Positions 1 through 8,754 of a DNA stretch of 64,000 nt are shown in pieces. The stretch comes from CAYXZQ01 sp963717515 (GTDB lineage: Archaea > Nanobdellota > Nanobdellia > Woesearchaeales > DSVV01). The first letter of the stretch is position 1. Each line of letters begins with the position of its first letter. The notes under the pieces were generated by a model that worked only from the letters and a program-made list of their open reading frames with translations, had not been told where the DNA came from and did not search any database. Location of the stretch: the NCBI GenBank assembly GCA_963717515.1, contig OY970338.1:310001-374000 (forward strand). Reading direction: 5' to 3'. A program made the translations under genes and the position numbers.

Positions 1-116
1 TGATTGGTCATCTGGTCGAGAAGATCAGCCTGAGATGAACCATATCCGAACATTGCGGAAATCTCACTGTTTTTTAGGGTGATATGTTAAATAGCCTGAA
101 TTTTCTGTATCATAGC

Positions 117-461
117 ATGGAAGATGATACCCTCCTGAAAATCGCCCTTGCCTGTTCAGTAATCGGGATCTCCGCATTGTATATATATTCGACAGGCATG
201 AGCATACCGGAGCATGATATCGGCAGCCTTGGTGAGGACATGCTTGGAAATACCATAACTGTAAGCGGCAGGATATCAGGAATTTCCGATAGAGAAGGGC
301 TCAGGATAATCGACATAACCCGAGATGAGACAATCCCTGTTATCGTCTTCAGTGACATCGACATGGATATTTCAGAAGGTGATTTTGTTACTGTCACTGG
401 TGAGCTTGATGAGTACAATGGCAGAAATGAGATTATCGCTGATAATATTGCAAGGAGCTGA
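117..461 (+). CDS. Membrane-anchored OB-fold protein
   Basis: A short N-terminal hydrophobic segment (about residues 8-24 from this start) is followed by a compact domain of alternating beta strands (TITVSGRIS, LRIIDITRD, PVIVFSD, GDFVTVTGELDEY), the layout of the tRNA_anti/OB-fold family that binds nucleic acid or oligosaccharide. An upstream in-frame ATG at 84 exists, but a TTAAATA box at 87-93 lies about 27 bases before the ATG at 117, so I take 117 as a leaderless start. It is followed closely by the SWIM gene. The ligand is unknown; the fold call is by strand pattern only. Confidence 0.6.
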   Translation: MEDDTLLKIALACSVIGISALYIYSTGMSIPEHDIGSLGEDMLGNTITVSGRISGISDREGLRIIDITRDETIPVIVFSDIDMDISEGDFVTVTGELDEYNGRNEIIADNIARS

Positions 462-499
462 GCAAAATCTTTTTATTGACGTCTGTTATCCTGTATCTT

Positions 500-832
500 A
501 TGGAGATTGCCAAGAAGGATGGACATTATTCTGTCGGGAGCAGCACACCCGGAAAGTCATATGAAGTGGACCTGAAGAAGAACACGTGCACATGCCCGCA
601 TTTCATCCACAGGCTTAGACGGACAGGAGGGGACTGCAAGCACATCAAGGCTGTCAAGGGGCTGGTGAGTTCAGGCGATGCCTCTGATTTTGACGAGATA
701 ATCTCATTTGTGAAAGACAATGTGTTTGTCGATTCTATAGAGCTTATAGAGAAATTCAGTGAAAAAAAAATAAGCGATCTCATACAAAACGGAGAACTGA
801 TAGAAGAGCATGGCAAGATAAGGTTCCTCTGA
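500..832 (+). CDS. SWIM zinc-finger protein
   Basis: A 110-residue protein with a SWIM zinc finger: the CxC pair in TCTCPHF, then GGDCKHI supplying the last Cys and His. SWIM fingers bind DNA or protein partners in many archaeal small proteins. The C-terminal half is a charged helical region (FDEIISFVKDN, ELIEKFSEKKISDLI) that could be a dimer or winged-helix-like part. The longer reading frame begins at 476, but the TATA-like AATCTTTTTATTG at 467-478 lies about 27 bases before the ATG at 500, which favours 500 as a leaderless start. Confidence 0.75.
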   Translation: MEIAKKDGHYSVGSSTPGKSYEVDLKKNTCTCPHFIHRLRRTGGDCKHIKAVKGLVSSGDASDFDEIISFVKDNVFVDSIELIEKFSEKKISDLIQNGELIEEHGKIRFL

Positions 833-834
833 TG

Positions 835-1422
835 TCATTTCCTCTTGTACAGCCCGACAAGCTCACCCTTCCCTATGACATTATCCTGGATTGCTGACAT
901 GACATCCTTCTTGGTGGATGATGGGTCGAGATTCATCATCCTGTCAAGAGCATAGACCTTGAAAAAATACCTATGGGTACTGTTCGGCGGACACGGCCCT
1001 CCATAGTCATTCCTTCCCCAGGAATTCTTCCCCTGGGTGCCTGGCACTGAATCCCCATCTATCTTACCTGTGACCGGAATGTCGAATACCACCCAGTGGT
1101 CCCAAGTGCCCATCGGTGCATCAGGATCATCCACTATCAGCACAAGGCTCTTTGCATTGGCAGGCATTCCTGCAATATCAATCTCTGGATTGATATCATC
1201 CCCGTCGCACGTGAACTTCACTGGAATCATTCCGTCCTGGACAAAGTCAGGGCTCGATATTAACATCTCCTGGATATTGACCACCTCTGTTATCTGGTTC
1301 TCAGTGTTTATGAAATTATCAATCTGCGCCTGCTGCATATTGTCGATGCTGCTGGTGCATGCATAAACAGCAAATATTACAAAAAATAATATAACATTCC
1401 TCATCAAGTCAGGTAATGGCAT
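835..1422 (-). CDS. PEBP / YbhB-YbcL family lipoprotein
   Basis: Phosphatidylethanolamine-binding-protein (Raf kinase inhibitor-like) family. The conserved anion-pocket motifs are present: DDPDAP, the GTWDHWVVF stretch, and GPCPPNSTHRYFFKVYALD. The N-terminus has a hydrophobic segment ending in VYAC, which looks like a lipobox, so the protein is probably anchored outside the membrane. The reading frame extends to 1488, but that would overlap the upstream gene, which ends at 1451; the ATG at 1422 lies behind GATTTAACC and avoids the overlap. Function in prokaryotes is poorly defined; lipid or small-anion binding is a family inference. Confidence 0.85.
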   Translation of the reverse strand: MPLPDLMRNVILFFVIFAVYACTSSIDNMQQAQIDNFINTENQITEVVNIQEMLISSPDFVQDGMIPVKFTCDGDDINPEIDIAGMPANAKSLVLIVDDPDAPMGTWDHWVVFDIPVTGKIDGDSVPGTQGKNSWGRNDYGGPCPPNSTHRYFFKVYALDRMMNLDPSSTKKDVMSAIQDNVIGKGELVGLYKRK

Positions 1423-1450
1423 TTTGGTTAAAATTGTTTTTCTTTGAAGG

Positions 1451-4400
1451 TTAAATCTCCCTGTCCTTCTTGAAGAACTTCCTCTCAATCCTCTTCTGCC
1501 AGAGATATACCCACCAGGGCAGGCCCCTGTTCTTTATGAAGATTGTTAGGAGGACTGCTGAGACTATCACTATCAGGGCTGCAAAAGATATAATCCAGAG
1601 GGCATAATTCCTGCTTCCCTGCCCAGTCTGGGATGCGAAACCGGACACATTTCCATTGGCCTGAACAATAGACTCATTATTCTCCCCTGTAGATTCTGTA
1701 GTTGAATCTGATGAAACAGTGTGTGTACCTGATCCTGATCCACTCCCTTCATCTTCAGCGATTCCCGGGTCGTATAAGCAGTCCTGGACAGTGACAGGCT
1801 TTGCCTGGTCTGAGACTGTGCAGCTGTTCGCATCAGTGCATTCCCTGTCCCTCACCCCCCAGGCCTTGCATTCAGTCCAGGGCGTGCATGACCATGAAGG
1901 TGTGCAGACCGCTGTCGATGATGAGCCGCTTGAGTGGCTTCCTCCACCCCCACCTCCTCCGCCAGAGTCAGGGGTATAAGTTCCAAACTCTGTGAAATGG
2001 TATGTCCATATTATCAGGTCTCCGCTGCTGATTGTATAACATAATTTTGGGTCTGTGACATTGTTGATGTTGGTTGGGTTGGTTGCGCTGTCACATGGAG
2101 TTGATATCTTTGTAAGCGCTGAATTCCCTTTCATTGCCCAACCTGCTTTATATGCACTCATCCCCTTGAATGTGATCTTGACAGGCTTTGAGAAATTAAG
2201 CCCTGCCCCTGAGCCTATGTCGATGACACGATAGACTGTTCCGCCTGAAACTGTGTAGCCATTTTTTCTCGTAGGAAGCTTGAACACCCCATTCCACCCC
2301 GGACCGCCATATATCAATGTCCCTAAAGGAAGGCTGACTGAATATGTTCCGGCAGAGGTCTGCCTTGTTAGGGTCAATGCATTTTCCAGGGCAAGCTTAC
2401 CTGTAACCTGGTCTGCAGAATCTCCCAGGTTCAGAGATACGGCAGTGTATTCATCAGCTGTTGAGACTGCCTCAGTAAGATCATGGAATCCGGAGCTGTT
2501 GACATACATCTCGGTACCGGATGAGGTCACCTTGCCTGATACTGGGACAGAAGCAGTCACTTTAGCCTTGACTGTGAATGTGAATGGTTTTGTGACGCTC
2601 TGGGAATTTTTCGAGAGGTTTGCTGTCAATGTGACTGAGGTATCAGCCACTGGCCTCGTGACCTTCCCGGTGCTGTCGACCACAGCAGGATTAGCGGAAT
2701 TCCAGGTTAGATTTACATCTGACATCTGAGTCGGCAGGTACAGGTTTGCAATAATATTGCTCTTCAGCGAGGTCGCTTCTGCATCGTTCTCTGTCCGCAG
2801 GATGAACTTGTAATTAAGCTTGTTTTTCTGTGCCTGTACAGATGCATTGTCTGTAGAGGCATTGCCACCTGAAGGTGTAATAACTATCGGAGTGGCATTT
2901 GTTATAAAATTATAAGCCCCTATCTCATTACAGTAACTTCCTGAGTTACATACTGTAAGGTTGAAGTAGTATGTTGTATTGGGTACGAGGTTGGAAAGGT
3001 TGAATGTGTGGCTTGTTGCAAAACCCAGATTATTCATGATTGATCCAAGTGACGATGTTGTTCCATAATTTATGCTTGGATTTGCCGAGTCGTCTGTAGT
3101 GAACGTGATGTCTGCTGTCTCATTTGTCGTCGTGTTATGGAGGTTGCTGACAACCGGGGCGGTCATGTCAATTGTCTGTTCAGTCATGAATGTATAAGGA
3201 CCGTACTCTGCACAATAGCCGTCTGAATTGCAGCTCGTGATGTTGAAATAGTATGGTGTGTCATTGATCAAACCTGTTAAGTTAAATACATGGTTCTGAA
3301 TAAATGAAATGTTAGTCAGCGGAGTCTCTGCCATCGACAGTGTTGTGCCGTATTCAATTGTTGAATTTGCCGAGTCGTCTGTAGTGAACGTGATGTCTGC
3401 TGTCTCATTTGTCGTCGTGTTATGGAGGTTGCTGACAACCGGGGCGGTCATGTCAATTGTCTGTTCAGTCATGAATGTATAAGGACCGTACTCTGCACAA
3501 TAGCCGTCTGAATTGCAGCTCGTGATGTTGAAATAGTATGGTGTGTCATTGATCAAACCTGTTAAGTTAAATACATGGTTCTGAATAAATGAAATGTTAG
3601 TCAGCGGAGTCTCTGCCATCGACAGTGTTGTGCCGTATTCAATTGTTGAATTTGCTGAATCGTCTGTAGTGAACGTGATGTCTGCTGTCTCATTTGTCGT
3701 CGTGTTATGGAGGTTGCTGACAACCGGGGCGGTCATGTCAATTGTCTGTTCAGTCATGAATGTATAAGGACCGTACTCTGCACAATAGCCGTCTGAATTG
3801 CAGCTCGTGATGTTGAAATAGTATGGTGTGTCATTGATCAAACCTGTTAAGTTAAATACATGGTTCTGAATAAATGAAATGTTAGTCAGCGGAGTCTCTG
3901 CCATCGACAGTGTTGTGCCGTATTCAATTGTTGAATTTGCTGAATCGTCTGTAGTGAACGTGATGTCTGCTGTCTCATTTGTCGTCGTGTTATGGAGGTT
4001 GCTGACAACCGGGGCGGTCATGTCAATTGTCTGTTCAGTCATGAATGTATAAGGACCGTACTCTGCACAATAGCCGTCTGAATTGCAGCTCGTGATGTTG
4101 AAATAGTATGGTGTGTCATTGATCAAACCTGTTAAGTTAAATACATGGTTCTGAATAAATGAAATGTTAGTCAGCGGAGTCTCTGCCATCGACAGTGTTG
4201 TGCCGTATTCAATTGTTGAATTTGCTGAATCGTCTGTAGTGAACGTGATGTCTGCTGTCTCATTTGTCGTCGTGTTATGGATGTCGCTTACAACTGGCAC
4301 GGTCATGTCGGCTATATTGAGCACCATCTCTTGTAATAAGTCTGCGGATGAATTCATCTTCACAGATGCATTGTCAGATTTCGTAGCTGTCAGGTTGAAA

Positions 4401-4765
4401 TGATATGTCCCGGCATCGCTTGCATTGGCAATCAGGTATACTGTCACAGATGATCCGTTCTGTATCGATACGTTTTTCGGTATCAATGTTGAATTGAAAC
4501 CAGAAGGGACCGGCTTGAAAGAGACTGACAGATTATAATACCTCGGCACAGGGTCATTGTTTGTCAAATTGAACAGATATGTAACAGCCAGACCAATGCT
4601 TGAATTCCTCTCAGATGACCCATTCAGTGAGAAAGTCAGATTATACGTAGTGCTGCCTGCATGGAATATAGCCCCTGAAGCAGAGAATCCTATCATTACA
4701 AGTATCATCAATGATAACAACACCAAAGCATTCCTATGATTGGTCCCTCTTTTAAAATTCAGCAC
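1451..4765 (-). CDS. Large repeat-rich cell-surface protein
   Basis: About 1104 residues. Order: signal peptide (ALVLLSLMILVMIGFSASGA), an N-terminal beta domain, four nearly identical 95-residue Fn3-like repeats and a fifth diverged one, an Ig-like region, a Gly-rich linker, a Cys-rich thrombospondin-like patch (CTPSWSCTPWTECKAWG), a Ser/Gly linker, one transmembrane helix near the C-terminus and a basic tail. The repeats are full of N-glycosylation sequons (NTT, NET, NST, NIS, NLT). An ATG at 4804 opens the frame, but the TATA box at 4811-4820 is too close; a GTG at 4765 has GGAGGGG upstream and directly precedes the signal peptide. Likely an adhesin or S-layer-associated protein; no enzyme motif is visible. 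Confidence 0.8.
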   Translation of the reverse strand: MLNFKRGTNHRNALVLLSLMILVMIGFSASGAIFHAGSTTYNLTFSLNGSSERNSSIGLAVTYLFNLTNNDPVPRYYNLSVSFKPVPSGFNSTLIPKNVSIQNGSSVTVYLIANASDAGTYHFNLTATKSDNASVKMNSSADLLQEMVLNIADMTVPVVSDIHNTTTNETADITFTTDDSANSTIEYGTTLSMAETPLTNISFIQNHVFNLTGLINDTPYYFNITSCNSDGYCAEYGPYTFMTEQTIDMTAPVVSNLHNTTTNETADITFTTDDSANSTIEYGTTLSMAETPLTNISFIQNHVFNLTGLINDTPYYFNITSCNSDGYCAEYGPYTFMTEQTIDMTAPVVSNLHNTTTNETADITFTTDDSANSTIEYGTTLSMAETPLTNISFIQNHVFNLTGLINDTPYYFNITSCNSDGYCAEYGPYTFMTEQTIDMTAPVVSNLHNTTTNETADITFTTDDSANSTIEYGTTLSMAETPLTNISFIQNHVFNLTGLINDTPYYFNITSCNSDGYCAEYGPYTFMTEQTIDMTAPVVSNLHNTTTNETADITFTTDDSANPSINYGTTSSLGSIMNNLGFATSHTFNLSNLVPNTTYYFNLTVCNSGSYCNEIGAYNFITNATPIVITPSGGNASTDNASVQAQKNKLNYKFILRTENDAEATSLKSNIIANLYLPTQMSDVNLTWNSANPAVVDSTGKVTRPVADTSVTLTANLSKNSQSVTKPFTFTVKAKVTASVPVSGKVTSSGTEMYVNSSGFHDLTEAVSTADEYTAVSLNLGDSADQVTGKLALENALTLTRQTSAGTYSVSLPLGTLIYGGPGWNGVFKLPTRKNGYTVSGGTVYRVIDIGSGAGLNFSKPVKITFKGMSAYKAGWAMKGNSALTKISTPCDSATNPTNINNVTDPKLCYTISSGDLIIWTYHFTEFGTYTPDSGGGGGGGGSHSSGSSSTAVCTPSWSCTPWTECKAWGVRDRECTDANSCTVSDQAKPVTVQDCLYDPGIAEDEGSGSGSGTHTVSSDSTTESTGENNESIVQANGNVSGFASQTGQGSRNYALWIISFAALIVIVSAVLLTIFIKNRGLPWWVYLWQKRIERKFFKKDREI
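3166..4305. repeat. Four tandem 285-bp repeats inside the surface gene
   Basis: Units 3166-3450, 3451-3735, 3736-4020 and 4021-4305 have an exact 285-bp (95-codon) period. The two middle units appear identical at the nucleotide level. The first differs only around 3369 (GCCGAGTCG against GCTGAATCG, synonymous), and the fourth differs near its distal end (4280-4300). A fifth, diverged unit lies at about 2880-3165, with the 3' part still nearly identical. Silent positions are also conserved, so the copies are recent or kept alike by recombination. Confidence 0.95.
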
Positions 4766-4918
4766 AGCACTCCCCCTCCTTTCGATATTGACACAGACCG
4801 TCATAAGTGATATAAAAATATTTCGCTTTTCATTACTTATTAATCAAGAATCACTGGAATGATAACAGGTTTCGAGATATTTCAGATGGTGAAATGTCAC
4901 CAGTTCATTCTTAAACAT

Positions 4919-4967
4919 AATTTATCCTGTTTTTGAAAAATTTATCCAGAAATCTCATAATTTATCC
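4919..4967. repeat. Three AATTTATCC iterons with 20-bp period
   Basis: AATTTATCC occurs at 4919-4927, 4939-4947 and 4959-4967, exactly 20 bp apart, so all copies face the same side of the helix. They lie in the 371-base gap between the surface gene (minus) and the RelE-like gene (plus). No other gene was found in this gap apart from a weak 22-codon ORF at 5032-5100. A TATA-like TTTTTATATTTC follows at 4983-4994. Candidate operator for either neighbour. Confidence 0.5.
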
Positions 4968-5136
4968 ATAATATATCAATAGATTTTTATATTTCAGAAG
5001 GCCTTATGAATCTCATCATTTTTTAACGGTCATGATAAAATCATCAGCACAGATATTGGATTGCGAATATCTGCCGCACGGACTTTTCAGCATCAGATAG
5101 ATTGGGTGAAACAAGAGAACATAACAGGATCTGCCC

Positions 5137-5472
5137 ATGGAAAATAAACCAGTATATGTTGCCTTCTGCAGCAGGAAGCTTGAGAAGGAGTATGACAAGA
5201 TGGAAAAAGGCAACCCTGACGAGAGGAAACTTCATTCGGATATCCGGAACCTGATTAAGGTTCTCAAGCTTGAACCATTCTCAGGTGAGAATGTCCAGAA
5301 AAAGACCTGGCCTGATGACCTTGTGAAAAAATACAACATATCCAACCTTAGAAGCCTAATAATCAATAAGAATCACAAGATGCTCTATTCCATCAAGACA
5401 AACGAGTACAGTATTGTAAATATCATCCTGCGTTGGACAATGGATGAAAATCAGGGGAAAAACCTATCTTAG
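5137..5472 (+). CDS. Solitary RelE/ParE-like toxin-fold protein
   Basis: 111 residues with the RelE/YafQ-type arrangement: an N-terminal strand (VYVAFCSRKLEKEYDKM), a charged helix pair, then FSGENVQKKTWPDDLVKKYNISNLRSLIINKNHKMLYSIKTNEYSIVNIILRW read as the beta sheet with the terminal strand. RelE-family toxins cleave mRNA on the ribosome. No antitoxin-sized ORF is next to it: the upstream gap holds only tiny ORFs and the downstream gene is convergent, overlapping by 9 bases. It may be a domesticated or orphan member. Family call rests on overall pattern; catalytic residues were not assigned. Confidence 0.6.
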   Translation: MENKPVYVAFCSRKLEKEYDKMEKGNPDERKLHSDIRNLIKVLKLEPFSGENVQKKTWPDDLVKKYNISNLRSLIINKNHKMLYSIKTNEYSIVNIILRWTMDENQGKNLS

Positions 5473-5730
5473 CTCCACATCATTGGAAAGGATGTTCTTT
5501 ATGCCATCCGGGTCAAATACCCAGATGATGCAACCATCCTTGTCTATCAGTAACTTCCCGGAATCCTCCAGATATCCAAGAATGAGCTGGAATGTCTGGA
5601 ACATCATTTTCTTAGGCTGCTTTTCCCAGAGCTGGATTTTTCCGTATTCCTGGCTATACTTCCTGGCAGTTTTCTCGACTGCCTCCACTGATTCCAATGA
5701 AGGGCTGTGGAAATTGTTCCTATCCAGCAT
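5464..5730 (-). CDS. Small conserved-looking protein of unknown function
   Basis: 88 residues, no signal or membrane segment. A helical N-terminal half (VEAVEKTARKYSQEYGKIQLWEKQPKKMMFQTFQLILGYLEDSGK) leads into a short beta hairpin (LLIDKDGCIIWVFDP), which looks like a winged-helix wing. It might be a small DNA-binding protein, but this is only a shape argument. It ends convergently with the RelE-like gene and overlaps its last 9 bases. Confidence 0.6.
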   Translation of the reverse strand: MLDRNNFHSPSLESVEAVEKTARKYSQEYGKIQLWEKQPKKMMFQTFQLILGYLEDSGKLLIDKDGCIIWVFDPDGIKNILSNDVELR

Positions 5731-5815
5731 ACATCTAGGTCAACTGCTATTCTACTTAAATTTTTCTGTCTGGGTCATGATAAATCCAGCCTGAACTCAT
5801 TCTGGATATGTTTTC

Positions 5816-6403
5816 CTAGATGATTGCACTGAGCCCGGTAACTATGAAGCCCACGCCCCAGGACAGGGTAACAAGGCCGAGGACCGTCGTGCTGACCTGG
5901 ATAGTGGTCTCATTGAACAGCCTCATGACCGTATCTGAAAAATGGAACATGACTGCTGTAACCAACAGAACTATCACAAGCGAAATCGCAGTAATACCTC
6001 TTCCGAAGTCCTGCGTGGATATGATGATTGCTGTTATCGCTGCCGGCCCTGTCAGGAGGGGAGTGCCTATGATAGACGCTATCGCTCTGGCATTATTGTC
6101 TTTGCTGTTGTCGAATTTCGCTAAAGGGATGCCTAATGCCATCTTGAGGCCCAGTATGCCAAGGATAAGACCCCCTGCGACCCTGAATTCATCAATCGAT
6201 GTGCTGAAGATGTTGAGGATGCTATTTCCGAATAGCAATACTATGAGGGACAGGAGCGCAGCTACCAGGATTGAGAGCCTTTTCACCCTCTTCTTGTCAT
6301 TGTCATCAAACAGGTGCGTTGCAGCAGAGAATATCGCAAGGCTTACAAGTGGGTCAAATATTACAAAGAACAGTATTGTCAGCTTCAAAAGTTCATAAAG
6401 CAT
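5816..6403 (-). CDS. MarC family integral membrane protein
   Basis: 195 residues with six hydrophobic segments and the MarC (UPF0056) hallmarks: FFVIFDPLVSLAIFSA near the N-terminus, GGLILGILGLKMAL in the middle, and GTPLLTGPAAITAIII at the start of the second half. The family has an inverted-repeat transporter-like fold; despite the name, no antibiotic-resistance role is established and the substrate is unknown. Its start is 3 bases after the stop of the zinc-ribbon gene, so the two are probably co-transcribed. Confidence 0.9.
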   Translation of the reverse strand: MLYELLKLTILFFVIFDPLVSLAIFSAATHLFDDNDKKRVKRLSILVAALLSLIVLLFGNSILNIFSTSIDEFRVAGGLILGILGLKMALGIPLAKFDNSKDNNARAIASIIGTPLLTGPAAITAIIISTQDFGRGITAISLVIVLLVTAVMFHFSDTVMRLFNETTIQVSTTVLGLVTLSWGVGFIVTGLSAII

Positions 6404-6406
6404 ATT

Positions 6407-6793
6407 CTACTCAGCCCTCACTGTCTCGCCGCAATATGGGCAATCTGGCTCGCGTCTGGAATCTTTCCTGAATGTGAACCTGTATCTGCAGTTTTTGCAG
6501 ACTAAGCTTATCCGTCCATTATCACCTGCATCTGCCGTGTTGGCCATCTTCTGTGTTTTCTTTTCCTGAATCAGATGCCCTTTTGTGACAGCTTCAGTCT
6601 TTGGAACAGCCTTAACAGTATCATTTGAGGCATGTTTATGGCTACCTTGTGCATTCTTGAGGTCACCTGACCTCCTTTCTGCGACACAGGACGGACACAC
6701 CATCATCTTGTAGACATGGTCAAGCGTGAATGACGCTGCCTTTGCTTCCCTGCCGCATCTCCTGCATTTGACCCGGATGTCATCACTTATCAT
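6407..6793 (-). CDS. Two-zinc-ribbon protein
   Basis: 128 residues with two Cys4 zinc sites. The N-terminal one is CRRCGREA...CPSC and the C-terminal one CKNCRYRF...CPYCGE. A low-complexity polar linker separates them. Such proteins bind nucleic acids or act as small adaptors. A TATA-like box (AGTTTATATATAAC, about 6816-6830 read on the minus strand) lies about 29 bases before the start. It precedes MarC in the same operon; no functional link is evident. Confidence 0.75.
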   Translation of the reverse strand: MISDDIRVKCRRCGREAKAASFTLDHVYKMMVCPSCVAERRSGDLKNAQGSHKHASNDTVKAVPKTEAVTKGHLIQEKKTQKMANTADAGDNGRISLVCKNCRYRFTFRKDSRREPDCPYCGETVRAE

Positions 6794-6930
6794 AGCCCCT
6801 CATAAATTGCAGATGTTATATATAAACTTGTTGGTGCATATTATTTCTCCGTCTGAAAAAGCATATGAATCGGCGTCTGAAGTCACTGCTGGACAGTAAA
6901 AATTAAATACTTGATAAGTATCACCTCTTC

Positions 6931-7293
6931 ATGATTGAAATGGAAGACAGCATTGAATCATTAGCCTCCCTGCAAGAATCCGGCACAGGCAGTTCCCGTT
7001 TGCTACAGGTTTCCAAAGGGATAACAGCAAGCCTTGTGATGCTAATGCTTTCAGGCTGCTATGCATCAACCGGAAGGCATTATTACCGTCCACCAGCCGA
7101 ATCTGTATTTATCCATTCACCGAAATATTACCATTCTCAATCAGCGGGGATTGTTCATTACGGGCGACCACATAAATTCAGGACAAACAATAATCATTAC
7201 CAGACCACCTACCACAGGAGGCGGACTCATCATACCAGCCACGGTGTCAGCAATCCGATAAGATACCATCACAATTCTCACAGGCACAGGTAG
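6931..7293 (+). CDS. Histidine-rich small lipoprotein
   Basis: 120 residues. A cytosolic leader is followed by a hydrophobic segment ending in LMLSGC (Cys43), a lipobox, and then a secreted tail of about 77 residues with 14 His plus many Tyr, Asn and Arg, ending in YHHNSHRHR. The composition suggests metal binding (Ni, Zn or Cu) at the cell surface. A TTAAATA box at 6903-6909 lies about 25 bases before the ATG, supporting a leaderless start. The +1 frame also has an open stretch (7061-7261), which I treat as a shadow. Confidence 0.65.
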   Translation: MIEMEDSIESLASLQESGTGSSRLLQVSKGITASLVMLMLSGCYASTGRHYYRPPAESVFIHSPKYYHSQSAGIVHYGRPHKFRTNNNHYQTTYHRRRTHHTSHGVSNPIRYHHNSHRHR

Positions 7294-7435
7294 GCTGTCA
7301 TAAGTTTCAGAATTTTTGCATCATCTGTAAATTTGTTCATCCCTGTCTGTTTGCATGGCAGGATAGATTCGGTAAGTCCGTATATCTTACAGTAATTATG
7401 CCAGTTTTTCCGGTCTTATCGCCGACAGGAATTTA

Positions 7436-8659
7436 ATGCTCCAAACTGCCCTTGATAAGATGTTCTGGGAATTTGTCCTGGCAATCCTTATCGGTGTGTC
7501 TGCAGGGATAATCACCGGCCTCACGCCAGGGATCCACATAAACCTTGTCTCTGTCATGCTACTCTCTTCTACCACCTGGCTCCTGAAATATTTCCATCCC
7601 CTATCCCTCGCTGTTTTCATAATTGCCATGTCTGTCACCCACACTTTCCTCGATGCAATCCCATCGATATTTCTCGGCGCCCCGGAATCAGCAACCGCCT
7701 TAGGGGTATTGCCAGGCCACAGGTATCTTCTGAAAGGGCAGGGGCTCATGGCTGTCAAGCTCACTCTCGTCGGCAGCTTCGGGGCTGTGCTGCTGTCCAT
7801 CATTCTTTTCCCGGTTTTCCTTTTGATAGTCAAATATGGGTATCCCATCATAAAGAGCTATGTAGGCTATCTCCTCATCGCAACTGCGGTCTTCATGATA
7901 CTGCGGGACAGAAAAAAGCTCTGGGCCCTGTTTGTATTCTTCCTGTCCGGCTCGCTCGGGCTTATTGTCCTGAATATACCGAATTTTTCCGACCCCCTGT
8001 TTCCGATGCTCTCTGGCATGTTCGGGATATCGACGCTGCTGATATCCCTCAACGAGAGCCAGAGCCTGCCTGAGCAGAAGCAGGAGCAAAGGGTAAAGCT
8101 AAGGCCCAAAGTCACTGTCCAGGCACTGCTGTCAGGACAGTTCTCTGGGTTCATCACTGCTGTGATGCCCGGCCTCGGAGCTGCGACAGCAGCAGTGATA
8201 TCGATGCAGATAACGAGGAAGCTCGGCGACAATGGGTTCATGGTGCTCATGGGCTCAATCAACACAGTCAATTTCATCCTGTCCATGGCGACGCTTTACG
8301 TGCTTGGTAAGGCAAGAAACGGCTCTATCATTGCTGTCCAGCAGCTCTTGAGCTCTGTCGACGTCAATACGCTGATAATATTCCTCTGCGCAACCCTCGT
8401 TGCAGGCTCCTTATCTGTATTTCTTGTCCTGAAGATAGGCAAGCTGTTCTCTAAGCTCATCACGAAAGTCAACTACAGGTTGCTTGTCGCTGGCATAATC
8501 CTCTTCATAACGCTTCTAGTAGGCATCTTGACAGGCTGGCTCGGTCTGTTCATACTTTTCATCAGCACTGCGGTTGGCATCATCCCGGCAGTCACAAAGA
8601 TAACCAGGACGCACGGGATGGGCTGCCTGCTATTGCCTGTGATACTTTATTTTGTCTGA
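7436..8659 (+). CDS. TctA-like (DUF112-type) membrane permease
   Basis: 407 residues, about ten to twelve hydrophobic segments. Two signature loops are visible: GLTPGIHINLVSVMLLSS near residue 28 and VMPGLGAATAAVISMQITRK in the second half, as in the large permease of tripartite tricarboxylate transporters. No small TctB subunit or TctC binding protein lies nearby, as is common in archaea, where the family acts alone with unknown substrate. A weak AGGA site is 7 bases before the ATG. Confidence 0.75.
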   Translation: MLQTALDKMFWEFVLAILIGVSAGIITGLTPGIHINLVSVMLLSSTTWLLKYFHPLSLAVFIIAMSVTHTFLDAIPSIFLGAPESATALGVLPGHRYLLKGQGLMAVKLTLVGSFGAVLLSIILFPVFLLIVKYGYPIIKSYVGYLLIATAVFMILRDRKKLWALFVFFLSGSLGLIVLNIPNFSDPLFPMLSGMFGISTLLISLNESQSLPEQKQEQRVKLRPKVTVQALLSGQFSGFITAVMPGLGAATAAVISMQITRKLGDNGFMVLMGSINTVNFILSMATLYVLGKARNGSIIAVQQLLSSVDVNTLIIFLCATLVAGSLSVFLVLKIGKLFSKLITKVNYRLLVAGIILFITLLVGILTGWLGLFILFISTAVGIIPAVTKITRTHGMGCLLLPVILYFV

Positions 8660-8754
8660 TGAATATCCAGCCATAACATGGGAGAATAATTTATAATCCG
8701 ATAGTGATGACACATTCGATAATTTTATAAGCAGCCCCTGTTCACCATAATAAA

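Noticed and set aside
3..38. Open tail IGHLVEKISLR followed by TGA at the window start
   Set aside because: Could be the end of an upstream plus-strand gene, but eleven codons at the edge cannot be supported; another frame is open to about 82 as well.
2280..2729. 149-codon plus-strand ORF inside the surface gene
   Set aside because: Antisense shadow of a repeat-rich coding frame; no promoter or ribosome site and composition typical of antisense to beta-rich protein.
5032..5100. 22-codon ORF as a RelE antitoxin
   Set aside because: Too short, no ribosome site and no antitoxin-like helix or DNA-binding pattern.
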